From positions 1-64,000 of the forward strand of contig JAUGWO010000086.1 in assembly GCA_049724395.1 (NCBI GenBank): 64,000 bases of DNA. Direction: 5' to 3'. How positions within the stretch are numbered: position 1 is the stretch's first letter; every line of letters starts with the position of its first letter. This document shows, piece after piece, positions 36,501 through 48,570 of the stretch. The notes beneath the pieces are model-generated. The model did not search any database and was not told where the DNA came from. It worked only from the letters and a program-made list of their open reading frames with translations. The DNA is from Spongospora subterranea f. sp. subterranea (Eukaryota; Endomyxa: Phytomyxea; Phytomyxea; Plasmodiophorida). The position numbers and the translations under genes are program-made.

Positions 36501-36963
36501 ATTTATTTCTGGAAAACTCCGATGTCGTGGTCTTACAATCTTCGAAATCAATTTTTCGTTAGCAACTTTCAGTTTTTTATTGAGTCCAAGTTCTTTAAAG
36601 TTCTCGGTCAATATTTTCAGGCACAGCTGATGAAAGTTGCAAACTTGTAAAGCGCCTGCACGACCTTCTGGAAGCAGTCCATTTATTCTGGCCTTCATTT
36701 CATCGGCTGTAAACGGATTCGTGTTCAGTTATCGACGACAATCAGTGCGTTGCAGTACCAGCGCTTCGCGTGAAAGTTAACGCGAGGATATTCTCTGGGT
36801 TTACTTGTCGTTCGTGTATTAGAGCGGCAATCCGTTTGGTCAAGGTGGCCGTTTTTCCACTGCCGGCGGCTGCCAGGATAACGAGAGGCGCGTCTCCATT
36901 AAATTGCACGGCGAGAAGCTGATCCTTATTGAGCCCTCGGAGATAAGTCGGGGCGGATACCAT
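33564..36963 (-). CDS. UvrD/Rep-type DNA helicase, Srs2-like
   Basis: A superfamily 1A 3'-5' DNA helicase; in fungi the family member Srs2 removes RAD51 filaments and restrains recombination. Motifs run along minus-strand exons. The Q-motif is [17 protein letters not shown] and motif [16 protein letters not shown] (36,830-36,950). TRSA (Ia) is at about 36,755, then [12 protein letters not shown] (36,630), [14 protein letters not shown] (36,130), motif [18 protein letters not shown] (about 36,000), motif [18 protein letters not shown] (about 35,870) and [16 protein letters not shown] (about 35,715). Motif [15 protein letters not shown] is at about 35,390, then [20 protein letters not shown] (about 35,030), motif [14 protein letters not shown] (about 34,540) and motif [22 protein letters not shown] (about 34,260). 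The tail after 34,040 is uncertain; a 119-codon frame ending at 33,564 is the best candidate last exon. RAD52, a pathway partner, lies 22 kb away. Confidence 0.85.
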
Positions 36964-37964
36964 AGGGCTCTTGCCAACAGCCCACCGCGCCTATAGAGAT
37001 CTTCTCAGTACGAACACCTATTTCGATGCGATGAGAAGCGATTACCGGATTCAATTGGTTCCTGAATGACATAATAGCTGAGTTTGACCCCATTATGCGT
37101 CTGATGTTACGAATACCACAACCACATGTGGTGTAAAAGGGGGATACTGTACGGTAGTTTCACGTTAGCGCAGTCAGATCATCATCAGTCATCATCGCGG
37201 CATGGGGGGATGAGTGCAGCCCCATTTGACACTCACGGCCACTATGTACCTCTCACCCACAACTGTGTCAACCAATTTAACCTCAAACCAACGACGGTTT
37301 TAATGCATTGTGATAAGTCAGGCGGTTGGCGATTGTTGAATTTTTTACACCATCAAACTGGCCCATAAGGTGTTAACAAACTTAGCCGAACTAGGTCCGG
37401 AAAATCCCGAAACTTGGGCGCCAATAAACAACCGTTGCGGTGGGAACCTCTGGCCATAAACCAGCAGTCGACGGTGCCACGCCTGAAAATAATTCGAATA
37501 TCGTAATCGTCTCAATGTCGCTTTCATCAGTAGGTCAACTATCAACGCTTTTGTGTCTTCTGCGCCTTTGTGACACATACAATGTATTTCAACGCGGTTA
37601 TCAGTCCTTTCCGACGAAACGCTTAAAACGATGCGACTTTTTTTTCAGGAATCAGGGTGAACGTGAAAAAAAATACAGTATGGGCTCGAAGTTGTTGTGA
37701 GTGAAGAAACGCTGGCAAAGAATTCATGCCCCACGTTAGCAATCGGGACAATCGGTATTCGATCTACCCACGTTCGATGTTTTTGGAGCTTTGCGAGCAG
37801 TTCGAACGGAGTCGGCGTAACTTTGTGCCTCAAAAAAGTTGAAAATTGTGTTGTATTCAAGTTTACTGAACATTCGTCTGTCTATGAGCGATGTGTTTGA
37901 GGATGGACTCCCAGTTCCCATTTTTAATTATGATCACGCATCGTTTCGGCTCTAGAAAGCCAAG
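36964..37964. other. Gap: no supported gene
   Basis: All frames between the helicase start and the foldback repeat are short. A minus-strand frame (37,645-37,860, with PTPFELLAKLQKHRTWVDRI) looks faintly coding but overlaps equally open frames on both strands, so no call is made. Confidence 0.4.
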
Positions 37965-38115
37965 AAGATCAACTGGCCACTTTAATTTGGCCAGCAAATT
38001 AAGCCAGTGATTTCAATATCTACATAGGTATGAGCTGTGTGAATCTACTCTGGCTTCATTTACTGGCGAATTATATATGTATTTGGCCAGTGAATCACTC
38101 ATACCAAGATATTGG
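37965..38115. repeat. Second copy of the foldback MITE-like repeat
   Basis: Shares AACTGGCCACTTTAA, GGCCAGTGAATCA and TACCAAGATATTG with the repeat at 9,920-10,135. The inner part has inverted ends CAATATCT...GGTATGAG (about 38,014) and CTCATACCAAGATATTG (38,097-38,113). No coding capacity. Confidence 0.6.
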
Positions 38116-38429
38116 CAAATGTAGAAAGGGTGTTGTCCTATATTGATATGAGATCATGACTCAGTGGACGGAAGCGCATAGAATAGGTCTGGAGAATATC
38201 TTGGTCATTTATATCTGTGGAGATGATCGGTTGAAAAATGGCTGCTGATTCTTGAATTGTCCACTGTTTTTTTCGTTCAGGCAATCGATGATCAACGGAT
38301 CACGTTGGGCTTACAAAGGTAATAACAACAATCGCTGATCATGTGCCGAACTTTCATCGCTCAATGATGTCGAAAGGTGTTTCGTATTTTTATTAGCGGT
38401 ATAGTAAGATACTAACACGAATATCATTT

Positions 38430-41400
38430 TATGGCACCAACTTGCCCAGCTCCATACCCGCCTTTCTTTCTCTTCTCCTCATATTCATCGTCTTCAATAC
38501 CGCATTCGATCAGCACCCTCAACTTCTCCAGGCCGGTGTCGTTCGCCTTGAACTTCATCAGCGTTGTCCAGCGCGTCCCTCGCCTCCATCCATTGACTAG
38601 CGCCGATCAGTTCCGATATCTGCCCGAACCAATGAATCATCCCTTCCCGAAACGAGATCGCCCAACAATAATCACCTTCTTCCTCAGACACACATCCTTC
38701 GATTGCGCCGTGATCATGGCCTGGGTTCGCTCCAGCTGTTTCGAATACAACGAACATGGGCGGTAATGGATGGCATTTCTCAGTCGCTTGTGCGCTTGAG
38801 CCCAACTACAATCATCAATCGCCTGTTCAAAACAATTCCACAGTCAAAAATCCTGTTCAATCGGGTGGAATTTGACGGTTGTCGGTGAGGGTTCTCAGAA
38901 TCCATCAGAATTCAACGATCGTGATCGGCGAAATGAATCATACCTCTAATGCCATCAAATATTCCCGTCGACCCTGATCCCGATTTCGCATCGAACTGTC
39001 GATTAAACGGCGTTGTTTCCGGATATCGATGTTGTTTGGGTCTATGGACAGCGCCTGGTTGATGAGGCGGCTGGCGGTCTGTAGGCGATCGTTGTCGATG
39101 GCGATCTGGGCTGACGACAGTAGGGCGGCGATGTTGGTTCGACTGCCGGCCCCACGATAGGGCGCCGGGGGGATACTCGGCCCGCCGATTACACGAACGC
39201 TGTCGACCCATCTCTTGCTCGCCTCAACGATGGCGTTTGGACTCGACTGGAACAATCTCAGCAATACGATAATCACACAAACAACGTGCAAATATGTCCA
39301 AGAACGATCTCGAACGAAATTCCGATACTGGAAATCAACGAGAACCTAATTTTGAATTTCGCGCGAACAATATTGGAAAGCGGTACCGATTCGTCAGCGA
39401 GAACGGCTTCACTTTCCGCCCTATCGGACGCGGATTGAATGAGTTTGCTGAGATCGTCCACTAGTTCAGGTTGGCGACAATCGGCCGCATACGGTCTGGC
39501 CTGCTGGAGCATGATCAGGCCGATGGCGGCGTGGTGATGGATGTGCAGCTCGTGGAGCGCCTGTCCCCTCCAGATCGCGTATAATCTCCCACACAGGTAC
39601 TCCCTGGTTCTATCGCCGGCCATCTTCGCCAACGGTTCACACAATGGCCGTTTCTCCAGCGCCACTCGCAATGTGCTGATCGATTGTGATCGCTTGGCCG
39701 GATCCTATGAAAATTGAGATTAAACCACCTCAAATTTGTGTATCAGCGAAAACGCCCTCCCCCGATTCACATACCCTGTCGAATTGTTTAATGGCGGCGA
39801 TGATCGATTGGACCAATGTGTGATCATTGTTCGCCGATTGACCAATCTCCTCATATACCATTGCCGCTTTCTGGAACTCCCCTCCCATCAGCAGCTCCTC
39901 GCCCCGTTTCCTCAGCTCGTATATCTGCAATTGCTGCTTCTTGGCCTCGCCATGCGCCGCCTGGATTTCGCGAGCTTCACTCACGCCCTCTTTGATCGCC
40001 ACAGGAACCAGACCTACAAACGGGCACTCACAACCACGATATCTGATAAAATTTCGGTCGACTAACCTGCGATATTGCTCTCAAGAAGGTCGGCGCTGAT
40101 CGATAAAAGCCATTGCGATTCCGGCTCGTAATCGGTCGGCAATTGCTCGGCAACCTGCTGCAGGCCTTTCGCCATCTGGATGGCCTCGTACGCCGAACGG
40201 GCCTCAACCGCTTTGGCGAAGAACGCGGCGTTGTCCGGGAACCGTTGGACGGTTTTGCTAAGATCGGACAAAGCCGACACTAGATTCCCTTTTCGTAATA
40301 GCGCCACACCGGCCATGAAATTGTGCATCACTTGTCGCTGATTCTCCATCAGATCGCTCCTGTTTAGAAAACCGTTCAGACCCTTCAAAATCAATCAATA
40401 TTCGGCGCTTTCGTACTTGGTCTTCATGAACTCCATTCTGTAAAGGCGTTTGGACCGTTCGACGTAGGCGATATCATTGGGTGATCCATCGCAATCGTTC
40501 AGGGCGTAATCGAAGCAGAGTTCGGCGATATCGGCGCTATCTTGATCTCCCGCGTTGAACAGCCGCCCCATATCGATCAGATTCCTGACGTTGAGCGAGA
40601 CCTGGGCTGAGTCTTCACGCGCCATCGCCATCGATCGCTGTAGCGCGTCCAGTTGGCCGATGAAAGGCGACAGGCGCTTGGCGACACGCTCGTCGTAGTC
40701 AACCTTCAGTTGCGCCATGATAGTACTGACCAATGGCCCATATCGTTCGTCGAATCGCAAAGAATGCGCTAATCCCAATGGGGTTAGCGATTGCCCTGAT
40801 CGATAGACCATCAGCGGGCGGTTGATGAAGGCGGATCGATCAGCCCCCTATTTCACCTTCGATAACATGTTCGATTGTCGATCCCCCGATCGACGCGCTC
40901 ATATCCAACAGGAACACGGCTCCATAGAGCTTGTGCGATCGATACAGGTCGTCACCGTCTTGGGCCAGGATCGTGGCGAACTCGGTGGCGACCAGTTCTG
41001 GTAGATGATCGTTTGATTGGTTGCTGGAACCTGATAATCCACAATATGGGATATCCGCTATCATACATGGCCGATACGACATCCTCCGACCTGTTCGTAG
41101 GAACTTTGACCATATTCTAGGGACAACTGGCCCCCAATAATCATGAGACATTATTCTGAAAATCATCGGAATTATGAGCTAAAATGACAATCGATGTCAA
41201 TGTTCGTTCTCACGATGATATACTGCTTAGGCGTCGATATTGTTGCGCTTTGGGATCGGCGTCGACCAGTTTCGAATAGCGATCCGTTGACAATCTGTAC
41301 AATCCACGATCCAATAAGTCTTTGGCCGATTCGGGCGTTATCGGGACGGTGGTCTCTGTAGCGGGTGGATCTGGTCGTGATGGCCCATCCAGACCAGGAG

Positions 41401-41634
41401 CAGATGGATATGGCGACACCTATTCCCTGAATCAGGCGCCGATTCGTGAACCGATACGATGGGTACCGATTTGGGGGTGATATTCGGTATTGCTGGTGGG
41501 CTATTACGGGAAGACGTCAACGTTCGTTGAATTCGCGCCGCGATCAACGGGCTCAATTTGATGGCGACATGATGGGACGGTTTCCTGTCGAACAACGAGG
41601 CGGGTTCATGATCGGGTTTGATCTCGCCTGTCAA
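38430..41634 (-). CDS. Helical-repeat (TPR-like) protein, unidentified
   Basis: A run of minus-strand exons encodes a mostly helical protein. TPR-like pairs are seen in SAQIAIDNDRLQTASRLINQ followed by ALSIDPNNIDI (about 39,090), RGEELLMGGEFQKAAMVYEE (about 39,880) and LLRKGNLVSALSDLSKTVQ (about 40,290). Other segments include SLNVRNLIDMGRLFNAGDQD (about 40,570) and YRSGQSLTPLGLAHSLRF (about 40,790). The N-terminal part (41,210-41,634) is proline/serine-rich and looks disordered; the last exon ends KRKKGGYGAGQVGAIK and TAA at about 38,432. I do not recognise the family. An apparent 1-nt frame change lies in a run of five G at about 40,849-40,853: dropping one G joins HVIEGEIG to ADRSAFINRPLMVYRS. 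It may be an assembly error or real damage. Confidence 0.55.
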
Positions 41635-42032
41635 TGGAGCGTTATTGAGGGACCAGGAGAGTGAGTTGGGTTGGGGGGAGAACGACCTGATGGTTGTCGT
41701 GTCGCCTCGATTGGGTCCGCTATCGATATCGACAGCATTGAGGGGGGAATCACATTATCATCGCCACCGCTCATGCCTCGCGACAACCCACTAATTCCTT
41801 ATTTTCATACCCATACAGAATACGATCTCCCAACTCGACTAAAATATCTTCTCTTTATTGGCCAAAAGGGGCAATTATTCGTCACCGCACAGACGACGAT
41901 CGCTCGGCCATAAAACACCACAATCTTCAAACGGATTCCGTAATATGATCGGGTCGTTCAACCCATCTGCCAGAACATCTGGTTTGGGGGATTCAAGTTC
42001 ATCGAGTTAGCGAATCATGTTGAATCGGGGGA

Positions 42033-43253
42033 ATGACGCAGATACGTCGGCAACGCTTCGCTTTGCCCAAAGACAAGTCAGTGGCGACAGAAACCACATC
42101 ACTGGCCGAGAATGATCCCCTCACGAATGCGCAATTCACCTTTGATCTGGGGGAAATAGAATGGGGTCGAATCTTCGCCTGAATCTCGGTTCGTGCACCA
42201 TCCCACATCCGGCGAAAGGTCACGACGCGTGTATCACATTCGAACTGTCTCAACACAACCATCATCTGGAGGCGTTTGGCGTTGCCGACGGCGGTCAGCA
42301 ACGTGCCCGCAATATCGCAATACTGGTCGTTGATCGGATGACAATTAGTATCGATGTCGGCAATCGGTGGTCGCCCATTGTTTGTCGCTCAGGGGTTGAT
42401 GACTGGTTTCAAAAAAACATCATTTCGGAAACATTTTCTGGTGACGATCGGACTCTGGATCCAAAACAGTACGACGGTTGCTGTGATCTCGAAGGGATGT
42501 GGCTAATGTCTGGCCGTTCAGGGGGATGAAGAGCGCGTTCGAAATGCTGATCGACACGAGCGTGGCGGGGAGCAGCACAGCATTGTGCGCCACATTCTGC
42601 CAAGGCACGTTGAGAGTGGCGAATCTGGGCGACTCAGGGTTCATGGTGATATTCCACGGCGACAAACCCAATATCCGATCGAAACAGCAGCAAAGCGATC
42701 AGTTCAGCCTGATGAACGCCGGGTATAACACAGTGATCGGTGCTTATCGTCGATTGGATTCAATCGTGTTTTCCATAGGGTTCACCCGCAACTGCTCTTG
42801 CTGTCGGTGCCGTATCAGCTGGATCCGGTTGGGTACAACAAGCAGAGATCGGCGGAACAGGGGAACCGGGCCGACGATGGCAACGATCCCGACAAGGTCA
42901 AATACCATGGACCAGAACACGCCGACGACTATCGGATCGAGTTGATGGAGAACGGTTCGCAACTCTTTTCAGCGTCTGTATTGTCGGGATTTTGTTTGAA
43001 TGAGCGCCTGGCGATAGATTTTGTTATCGCCGGAACCGATGGGTTATTGGACTTTCTGAGCGCGGAGGAGGTCGACGAGATCACTAAAACGTTCGGGATT
43101 GTCGAAAGTCCCCAGGAGCTGGCCAAGCGACTCGCGGTCGCAGCTCTGAATTCGCAGAAAGAATTGGATGGGCGCGAGTTTGCCAAAGATGATATTACGG
43201 TGGTCGTGGGCAGAGTCCAAGCCGAAGACCGACCGGGCCGATCTGATCGCTGA
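42033..43253 (+). CDS. PPM/PP2C-type protein phosphatase, PTC7/PPTC7-like
   Basis: A metal-dependent Ser/Thr phosphatase; the PTC7 group acts in mitochondria on coenzyme Q and metabolic enzymes. The first exon (42,033-42,165, start MTQIRRQRFALPK) joins 42,219 to read EIEWGHDACITFELS and LEAFGVADG, the metal-binding Asp-Gly motif. Later exons carry VAGSSTALCATFCQGTL and LRVANLGDSGFMVIFHGD (about 42,550-42,660), SVPYQLDPVGYNKQR (42,805), FVIAGTDGLLDFLSAEEVDE (about 43,020, metal-binding Asp) and EFAKDDITVVVGRVQ (final Asp). The start region is arginine-rich and could be a mitochondrial presequence. Between ADG and the expected VG-x-W there are about 20 extra residues, either an insertion or an intron I could not place. 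Confidence 0.8.
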
Positions 43254-44028
43254 TCAATGAGACGGAATTAGAACATCTCCCACCGTAAAGGTGATAAAAC
43301 CAGTTCTCGCTTTGAACACGAACTGCCACGACTTAGGACGTAATCAGACGATTTGCAATAATGACAACAATTGCAGTTGAGATCATTCTCAAACGAACCC
43401 GAACCAGCTTTTTCCATAATATCCAATACAGAGGGACAACATTAATGAGTTATGGCAAAGTGATTTATAACTGATTAAGACCATCGATGGACAGTTTCCA
43501 ATCGCATTCCCAAGAAGGATGTATTGCTTCTTGTTGGGTGCAAATAGGTCGCAGCGCCGATCAGGTGATCATCCACCGGCTCTGAACAATTAACTCCGGT
43601 TGGGGCGATTTCCCCCCGACATGGACTGCATTCGGGTACGACCGAGCTACAGAGGGAGATGATAAATTGCAGTTTTGATGGTGAAGTAGCAGTTGATGGA
43701 AAATAGGTCGGGAGCCCCACACCCTGTTAAGTCCTATTGTCAACCCGTGTCGTTCGTTCTAACCGAGTCTGGTGCAATAGGGACACGATCTTGGCGCCAC
43801 CCTACAGCATTCAATCCAGTGATGATCCCAACAATATTACAACAGCCATATTGGGGACCGTTGGATGAGATTTGGAAAGCTTTGTGGTGACAAAAAGCCG
43901 ATGGCTCTTACGGGTGTAGCTCAGTTAGAAGGTGAGGTTCGCTATGAAGAAGCGTTGTTTTTATTGAAAGGAAAACAAGGACGTCCATTGTGATGATCGT
44001 TAGGTATCCCTCACTCAGGCTTCTTTTG
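43254..44028. other. Gap: no supported gene
   Basis: Short overlapping frames on both strands with no motif. The string GTGTAGCTCAGTTAGAAGG near 43,914 resembles a tRNA D-arm but no cloverleaf follows. Confidence 0.45.
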
Positions 44029-44476
44029 TCACAGATCACGTACGATTGTTGACATCGCTCTTCCAACATGACCCTTTGATGTTAACGTCTTTGGGTTCTG
44101 GTAATCGAATGAAAAAACTCGTCTCTGTGTTTCCGGAAAAGGTTTTGTTCCAAGGGATTCTGTAAGAATATCTGCAGTCATCTTCTCAGTCTGGCAATAT
44201 TCAGTTTCGGTTGTCGTCTCTTGAATCTGTTCGCGAACAAAATGATATCGGACATCGATATGCTTGGTGCGTTGTCTGGTGACGTCGTTCTTCGCCAAAT
44301 ATATTGTGCTGTTGTCTTGAAAAATGATGACAGGCTTTACACTCAAGTTTCAACACTTGGAAATTGAATATTGCCAGACTGAGAAGATGACTGCAGATAA
44401 CGATCATCACCATGGCATTCCTTGTTTTCCTTTCAATAAAACGAACGCTTTCTAATTGCGAACCACACCGAGGCAC
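44029..44476 (-). mobile_element. Ty1/Copia LTR-retrotransposon fragment (RNase H end)
   Basis: A fossil piece of a Copia-type pol gene on the minus strand. It covers the last part of the RNase H domain, recognisable by RTKHIDVRYHFVREQIQE and by the KMTADILTESLGTKPF ending typical of this family. Only this 3' portion is present: no protease, integrase or reverse transcriptase and no paired LTRs were found. It is broken and incomplete, and looks fairly old. Confidence 0.75.
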
Positions 44477-44540
44477 AGCTACAGGACCTGGGAATCTAGA
44501 AGTTGAATTGTTCTGCTCGAGGTCGGCACTAACGGACCAT

Positions 44541-44702
44541 ACAAGGATTATTTACGAGCAGTTCATCATAACCAATACCCTGAACAAAGTCCCTTCACGG
44601 ATTGAGGTGTCGCGATGGATAAAATATGCTTGGGACAGTATTAAACAAACATCGATCACCAATACTTGGAGAGGAATTGGGTTTTTCCAATCAGAGAAAT
44701 GA
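44541..44702 (+). mobile_element. pogo/Tigger-like transposase C-terminal remnant
   Basis: The frame ending at 44,702 contains VSRWIKYAWDSIKQTSITN followed by TWRGIGFF. That is the pattern found just after the catalytic core of DDE_1 (CENP-B/pogo/Tigger) transposases, where an alpha-helical AW-x-S/K...TI-x-N-x-W-R/K-x-x-GF motif is conserved. No DDE triad, DNA-binding domain or inverted ends are present, so this is a short dead fragment next to the Copia remnant. Confidence 0.55.
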
Positions 44703-44737
44703 AAACGACAATATCAATATTCTTTGATCTATTTCAT

Positions 44738-45061
44738 TCATTTACTGAACCAATATTGATAAGACGAAACGCCACAATGTCCTTTGTTTCTGTAGCAATC
44801 GTTTCTTTGTGCGAAGTTCTGGCATCGTTCGTATAATTCCAGAATTTGGGCGAAATGACCGTCAAATTTTTGTTTGGAACGGGCCACAAGATTTTTTGAA
44901 AGAGAGTTTAGTTCGGCAGCACTTGATGATAGGTCATCTGTTATCCTGTGACACGCAAGTGCTACAACTTCACAATGACCGAATTCGGCAGTTTTACCAT
45001 GACCCATTTGTTTCGCCAGAGTCCGGCCTGCAAATAGGTATAATCTTGACGTTTTAGTCAC
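44738..45061 (-). CDS. Small hypothetical protein, helical
   Basis: A 107-codon open frame from MTKTSRLYLFAGRTLAKQM to a TAA at 44,738. Its middle part, SSAAELNSLSKNLVARSKQK followed by FDGHFAQILELYERCQNF, is predicted amphipathic helix and looks coding. It may be an exon of a larger gene. The first 20 residues could be intronic. No family is recognised. Confidence 0.35.
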   Translation of the reverse strand: MTKTSRLYLFAGRTLAKQMGHGKTAEFGHCEVVALACHRITDDLSSSAAELNSLSKNLVARSKQKFDGHFAQILELYERCQNFAQRNDCYRNKGHCGVSSYQYWFSK

Positions 45062-45613
45062 GTTTTTGCGAATTTAGCTTGATTTACGTTGTCACCGAAC
45101 CAACAACCACATTTTTGATTCTTTTACTCTCCATGTCGGCGAGCAGTTTCTCGTTTTTTTTTTCAGCGCCGGAAGAAGGTCAAAAAAGTGGGTCGGTTTT
45201 TATCAGCAATTGCATCAAATTAGCGCCAACAAGTTGGATGAAAATCCCGTCCGGGTCTGAAAAAAACGCAGTTTACAGTCAGTTCACGGTAAATTCACGT
45301 GTTCAGACGCAAATCGACTTTGTATCGTGTGTGATTTCTGATCTCTCTCTCCCACACCTTTGTATACAGTGTACAATACTGCACAGTGTAGTTCCATACA
45401 TGGCACTGTCACCCTCAAATACACGATACAACTGCGCGACATCGTCCTGTACATACAGTTGAGTTGCGGTGCCATGGCCCAGTGGATAATACCTGTCAAG
45501 GGTGTGTACACTGATTGAACCCGTGACGGACTTGTTCAACTGCGGCTGCCGTTTACCAGTTGCCAAGGTCTCTCCTCCACCTAATATCGCATCCAGAACA
45601 CGATTTCCAAATC
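45062..45613. other. Gap upstream of CCT6
   Basis: Frames here are open on both strands for 75-127 codons without recognisable content. It probably holds the CCT6 promoter. ACAGTGTA words recur near 45,365-45,390. Confidence 0.4.
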
Positions 45614-47934
45614 ATGAGCAGCAGCTTGGCGACATTGAACCCGAATGCGGACCGCATTGGGGGAACCAACGTTGCACTGCAGGTGATGTCCATCGGAGAG
45701 GAACGGTTTATCAGATGATTTTCTAAAGGGAATTCAGATCAACATTGGCGCTGCCAAATCACTGCAGTCGGTGTTAACGTCGAATATCGGTCCAATGGGC
45801 ACAATCAAGATGCTTGTGTCAGGTGGAGGGGAAATTAAACTCACAAAAGATGGCAATGTTTTATTGCATCAAATGGTGATACACCTTAATGCGGTTCATG
45901 TTTTCAGTCAAATGACATTACATATTTTTTCCAGCAAATTCAACATCCAACTGCGTCTTTGATTGCGCGAACTGCAACTGCCCAAGATGATATTACTGGA
46001 GACGGAACGACATCCAACGTTCTTTTCACGGGTATTGCCAACCAAATTTATTTTTGCAAAAGTAAATCGTATATTAACAAGTTCGTGTAGGCGAGCTTCT
46101 GAAGCAAGCTGAACGTTATGTAATGGATGGTCTTCATCCTCGGTTAATTGTTGAGGTATGTAATGAATCCCACTGGAAGAATCCGTCTGAGGTATGGAAT
46201 AATGAATAGGGGATGGAGTTGGCTAAAGACGAAACAGCCAAATTTTTATCGGAGTTCAATATCCCAATTGATACCAGCAATCAGAAAGAGGCCCGAAAAA
46301 TTCTGACGGCTACTGCTCAGACTTCACTTCGGACCAAAGTTCGCCGTCAACTTGCTGACCATCTTACCGACGTCGTAGTTGAGGCTGTATGTTTACATTT
46401 ATCATTACCCTTCAATCTGAAATTTTAAGCACTAACTGGCAGGTTTTGGCCGTCACCTCTCAATCGGACATTGATCTTCACATGGTGGAAATCATGGAGA
46501 TCAAGACAAAATCTGATCTTGACACGAAACTTGTGAAAGGTCTAGTGTTGGATCACGGGGCTCGTCATCCTGGGGCTCCTCGGTAAGCCTCTGTCGTTCG
46601 TTTTCGAAATTACCACCATCGTCAACATTCGGGTATAGGTCAACCGAGAACGCTTTTATTCTTACATGTAACGTCTCTCTCGAATATGAGAAAACTGAAG
46701 TGAGTTTGTTCTTGGATGTGATCGTTCAGTCAGTGATTTAGGGGGTGCGTTCAGGTGAACTCTGGGTTTTTTTATAATTCTGCTGAAGAGCGCCAGAAAA
46801 TGGTTGCAGCTGAGAGGGTTGGTTTGTGATGTGCATCTTTCTCGCCAGCTAATGTCTGATACTGGGTATAGTCTTTTACTGACGAACGCGTCAAAAAGAT
46901 CGTTGCCCTCAAGAAAGCAGTTTGTGTTGGTGACAAATCCCACTATGGGTTTGTCGTTATCAATCAGAAAGGCATTGACCCAGTCAGCCTTGACATACTT
47001 CATAAAGCGGTAAAATGCCGGTTTTCATGCATTGTATCCGCATTAACATATGTTTTGGTAGGGTATTATTGGTATACGCCGGGCTAAACGCCGTAATATG
47101 GAGCGATTATCCCTTGCTGTTGGAGGATATGCTGTCAACTCTGTTGACGATTTAGAGCCTTCTTGTCTTGTAATAATTGTCATCTCTCTTTTGGCTATTA
47201 GTTTCCTCACTTTGTTACATTCAGGGATTTGCCCAATCTGTTTACGAGCAGTCAATGGGTGACGATAAATATACGTTCATTGAAACAGCCGGAATGGCCA
47301 AAAGCTGCACAATCGTCGTTCGGGGACCAAACAACCATACCGTTGCTCAAATTAAAGATGCCATCCGGGATGGTTTGCGTGCTGTCAGGAATTGCCTTGT
47401 TGATGGTGCTGTCGGTAAGTTCCGTTAACTAGTGATCGATGATCCGGGAACATTTACCAGGTTTGTAGTACCTGGGGCTGGTGCCTTTGAAGTTGCCGCC
47501 TATCTCAATCTTCTTAAGTTCAAAGACACTGTCAAGGGACGCGCGAAATTAGGTGTTCAAGCGTTCGCCGATGGTTTATTAGTGATTCCCAAGTCCCTTG
47601 CGGCTAATGCTGGGCTTGACGTCCAACAGGCCCTCCTCGACTTGATTGACGAGGTTCGTTCATGCCGAGAGAGATTTCGTCTTTTTTTCTTACTTTTTAC
47701 CAGGCTAAAAGTAATGATGGCCCATCTGGGGCTGTTGGGTTAGATTTAACAAGCGGCAAACCAGTCTGTTCGGCGGATGCTAGCATTTACGACAATCTTG
47801 CTGTTAAGAAACAATTTCTTCATCTTGGGTCGATCATTGCCACCAAGCTTCTGTTGGTTGATGAAGTCATGCGAGCAGGCCGACCTCAAGGAAAGGACCG
47901 TCATGGTGAAGATCCCGTCGGCCATGAAGATTAA
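45614..47934 (+). CDS. CCT6: T-complex protein 1 subunit zeta (CCT6)
   Basis: One of eight subunits of the cytosolic chaperonin TRiC/CCT, which folds actin, tubulin and other proteins. The start [20 protein letters not shown] (45,614) matches the family N-terminus. Intron 1 (45,683-45,737) joins VALQ to [16 protein letters not shown]. The ATPase motifs are plain: [36 protein letters not shown] and GDGTTSNVL (about 45,990-46,020). Later exons read [36 protein letters not shown] then [21 protein letters not shown] near 46,940, [20 protein letters not shown] (47,310), [18 protein letters not shown] (47,465) and [11 protein letters not shown] near the end. The C-terminus is [17 protein letters not shown]. 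There are many introns of about 50 bp, some in the middle of conserved blocks. The gene looks intact. Confidence 0.93.
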
Positions 47935-48119
47935 CTCTCACCCTTATCACCTCTATAAACGATGTCTGATATTTTCTCATTGGTCCAAATCTCAGATATT
48001 CTTCTTTATTTGTCTACTCCATTTGATTCCCAAAATTCGCTGCCACTTCTTCTGATAATATCCAGTCAACGAAATAGTTCACGAATTGTGCCGACATTCA
48101 GGGCAAACCTTCAAGCGAT

Positions 48120-48500
48120 TCAGTAAAGTTGTACTTCGCCGCCGGAGATGTTGACAGCTAAACGCGATCGAAGAAGTTTGTTGTAGTCTTCGTTCTTGGA
48201 TACTTGTAATTCAGTATCTCTCCAGTGTCCAAACTTCTTAGTTGGCAAATCCCATCGTTTTTTCCTAGCCATACGTATCTCAGTTATCTCCACAGCCGAA
48301 AAGACTTAATCAAAAACATACGTGATCGCGATCCCCTTCTCCGTTTCCGCATGTATCTCCAACATTTTCTTCATGCGGTCTTCCGGCTTCTCCATATGGC
48401 TAGCGATGAACTTGGTAATGGAACTCATCCCGGCTTTACCTTTGGCAAAACAATCCGCAAATTTGACAACAGCGATGTCGATTGATCACTCTTTGTCCAC
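48120..48500 (-). CDS. Small basic hypothetical protein
   Basis: Two minus-strand pieces join across a GTATGT donor near 48,322. The first is MSSITKFIASHMEKPEDRMK then KMLEIHAETEKGIAI (ATG at 48,428, possibly with more residues upstream to about 48,500). The second is MARKKRWDLPTKKFGHWRDT ending SGGEVQLY and TGA at 48,120. The product is about 100 residues, basic and mostly helical. The exact acceptor is not settled. I do not recognise a family; a mitochondrial or ribosome-associated role would be a guess. Confidence 0.45.
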
Positions 48501-48570
48501 AAGGAAAAATTTCCAGGTTGTCGTTAGGTTCACTGCGGTGTATATTGAATCGAAGCAAGTCATAAAAAAC

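Noticed and set aside
43910-43945. GTGTAGCTCAGTTAGAAGG, resembling a tRNA D-arm
   Set aside because: No anticodon stem, T-arm or matching acceptor end follows within 90 bases.
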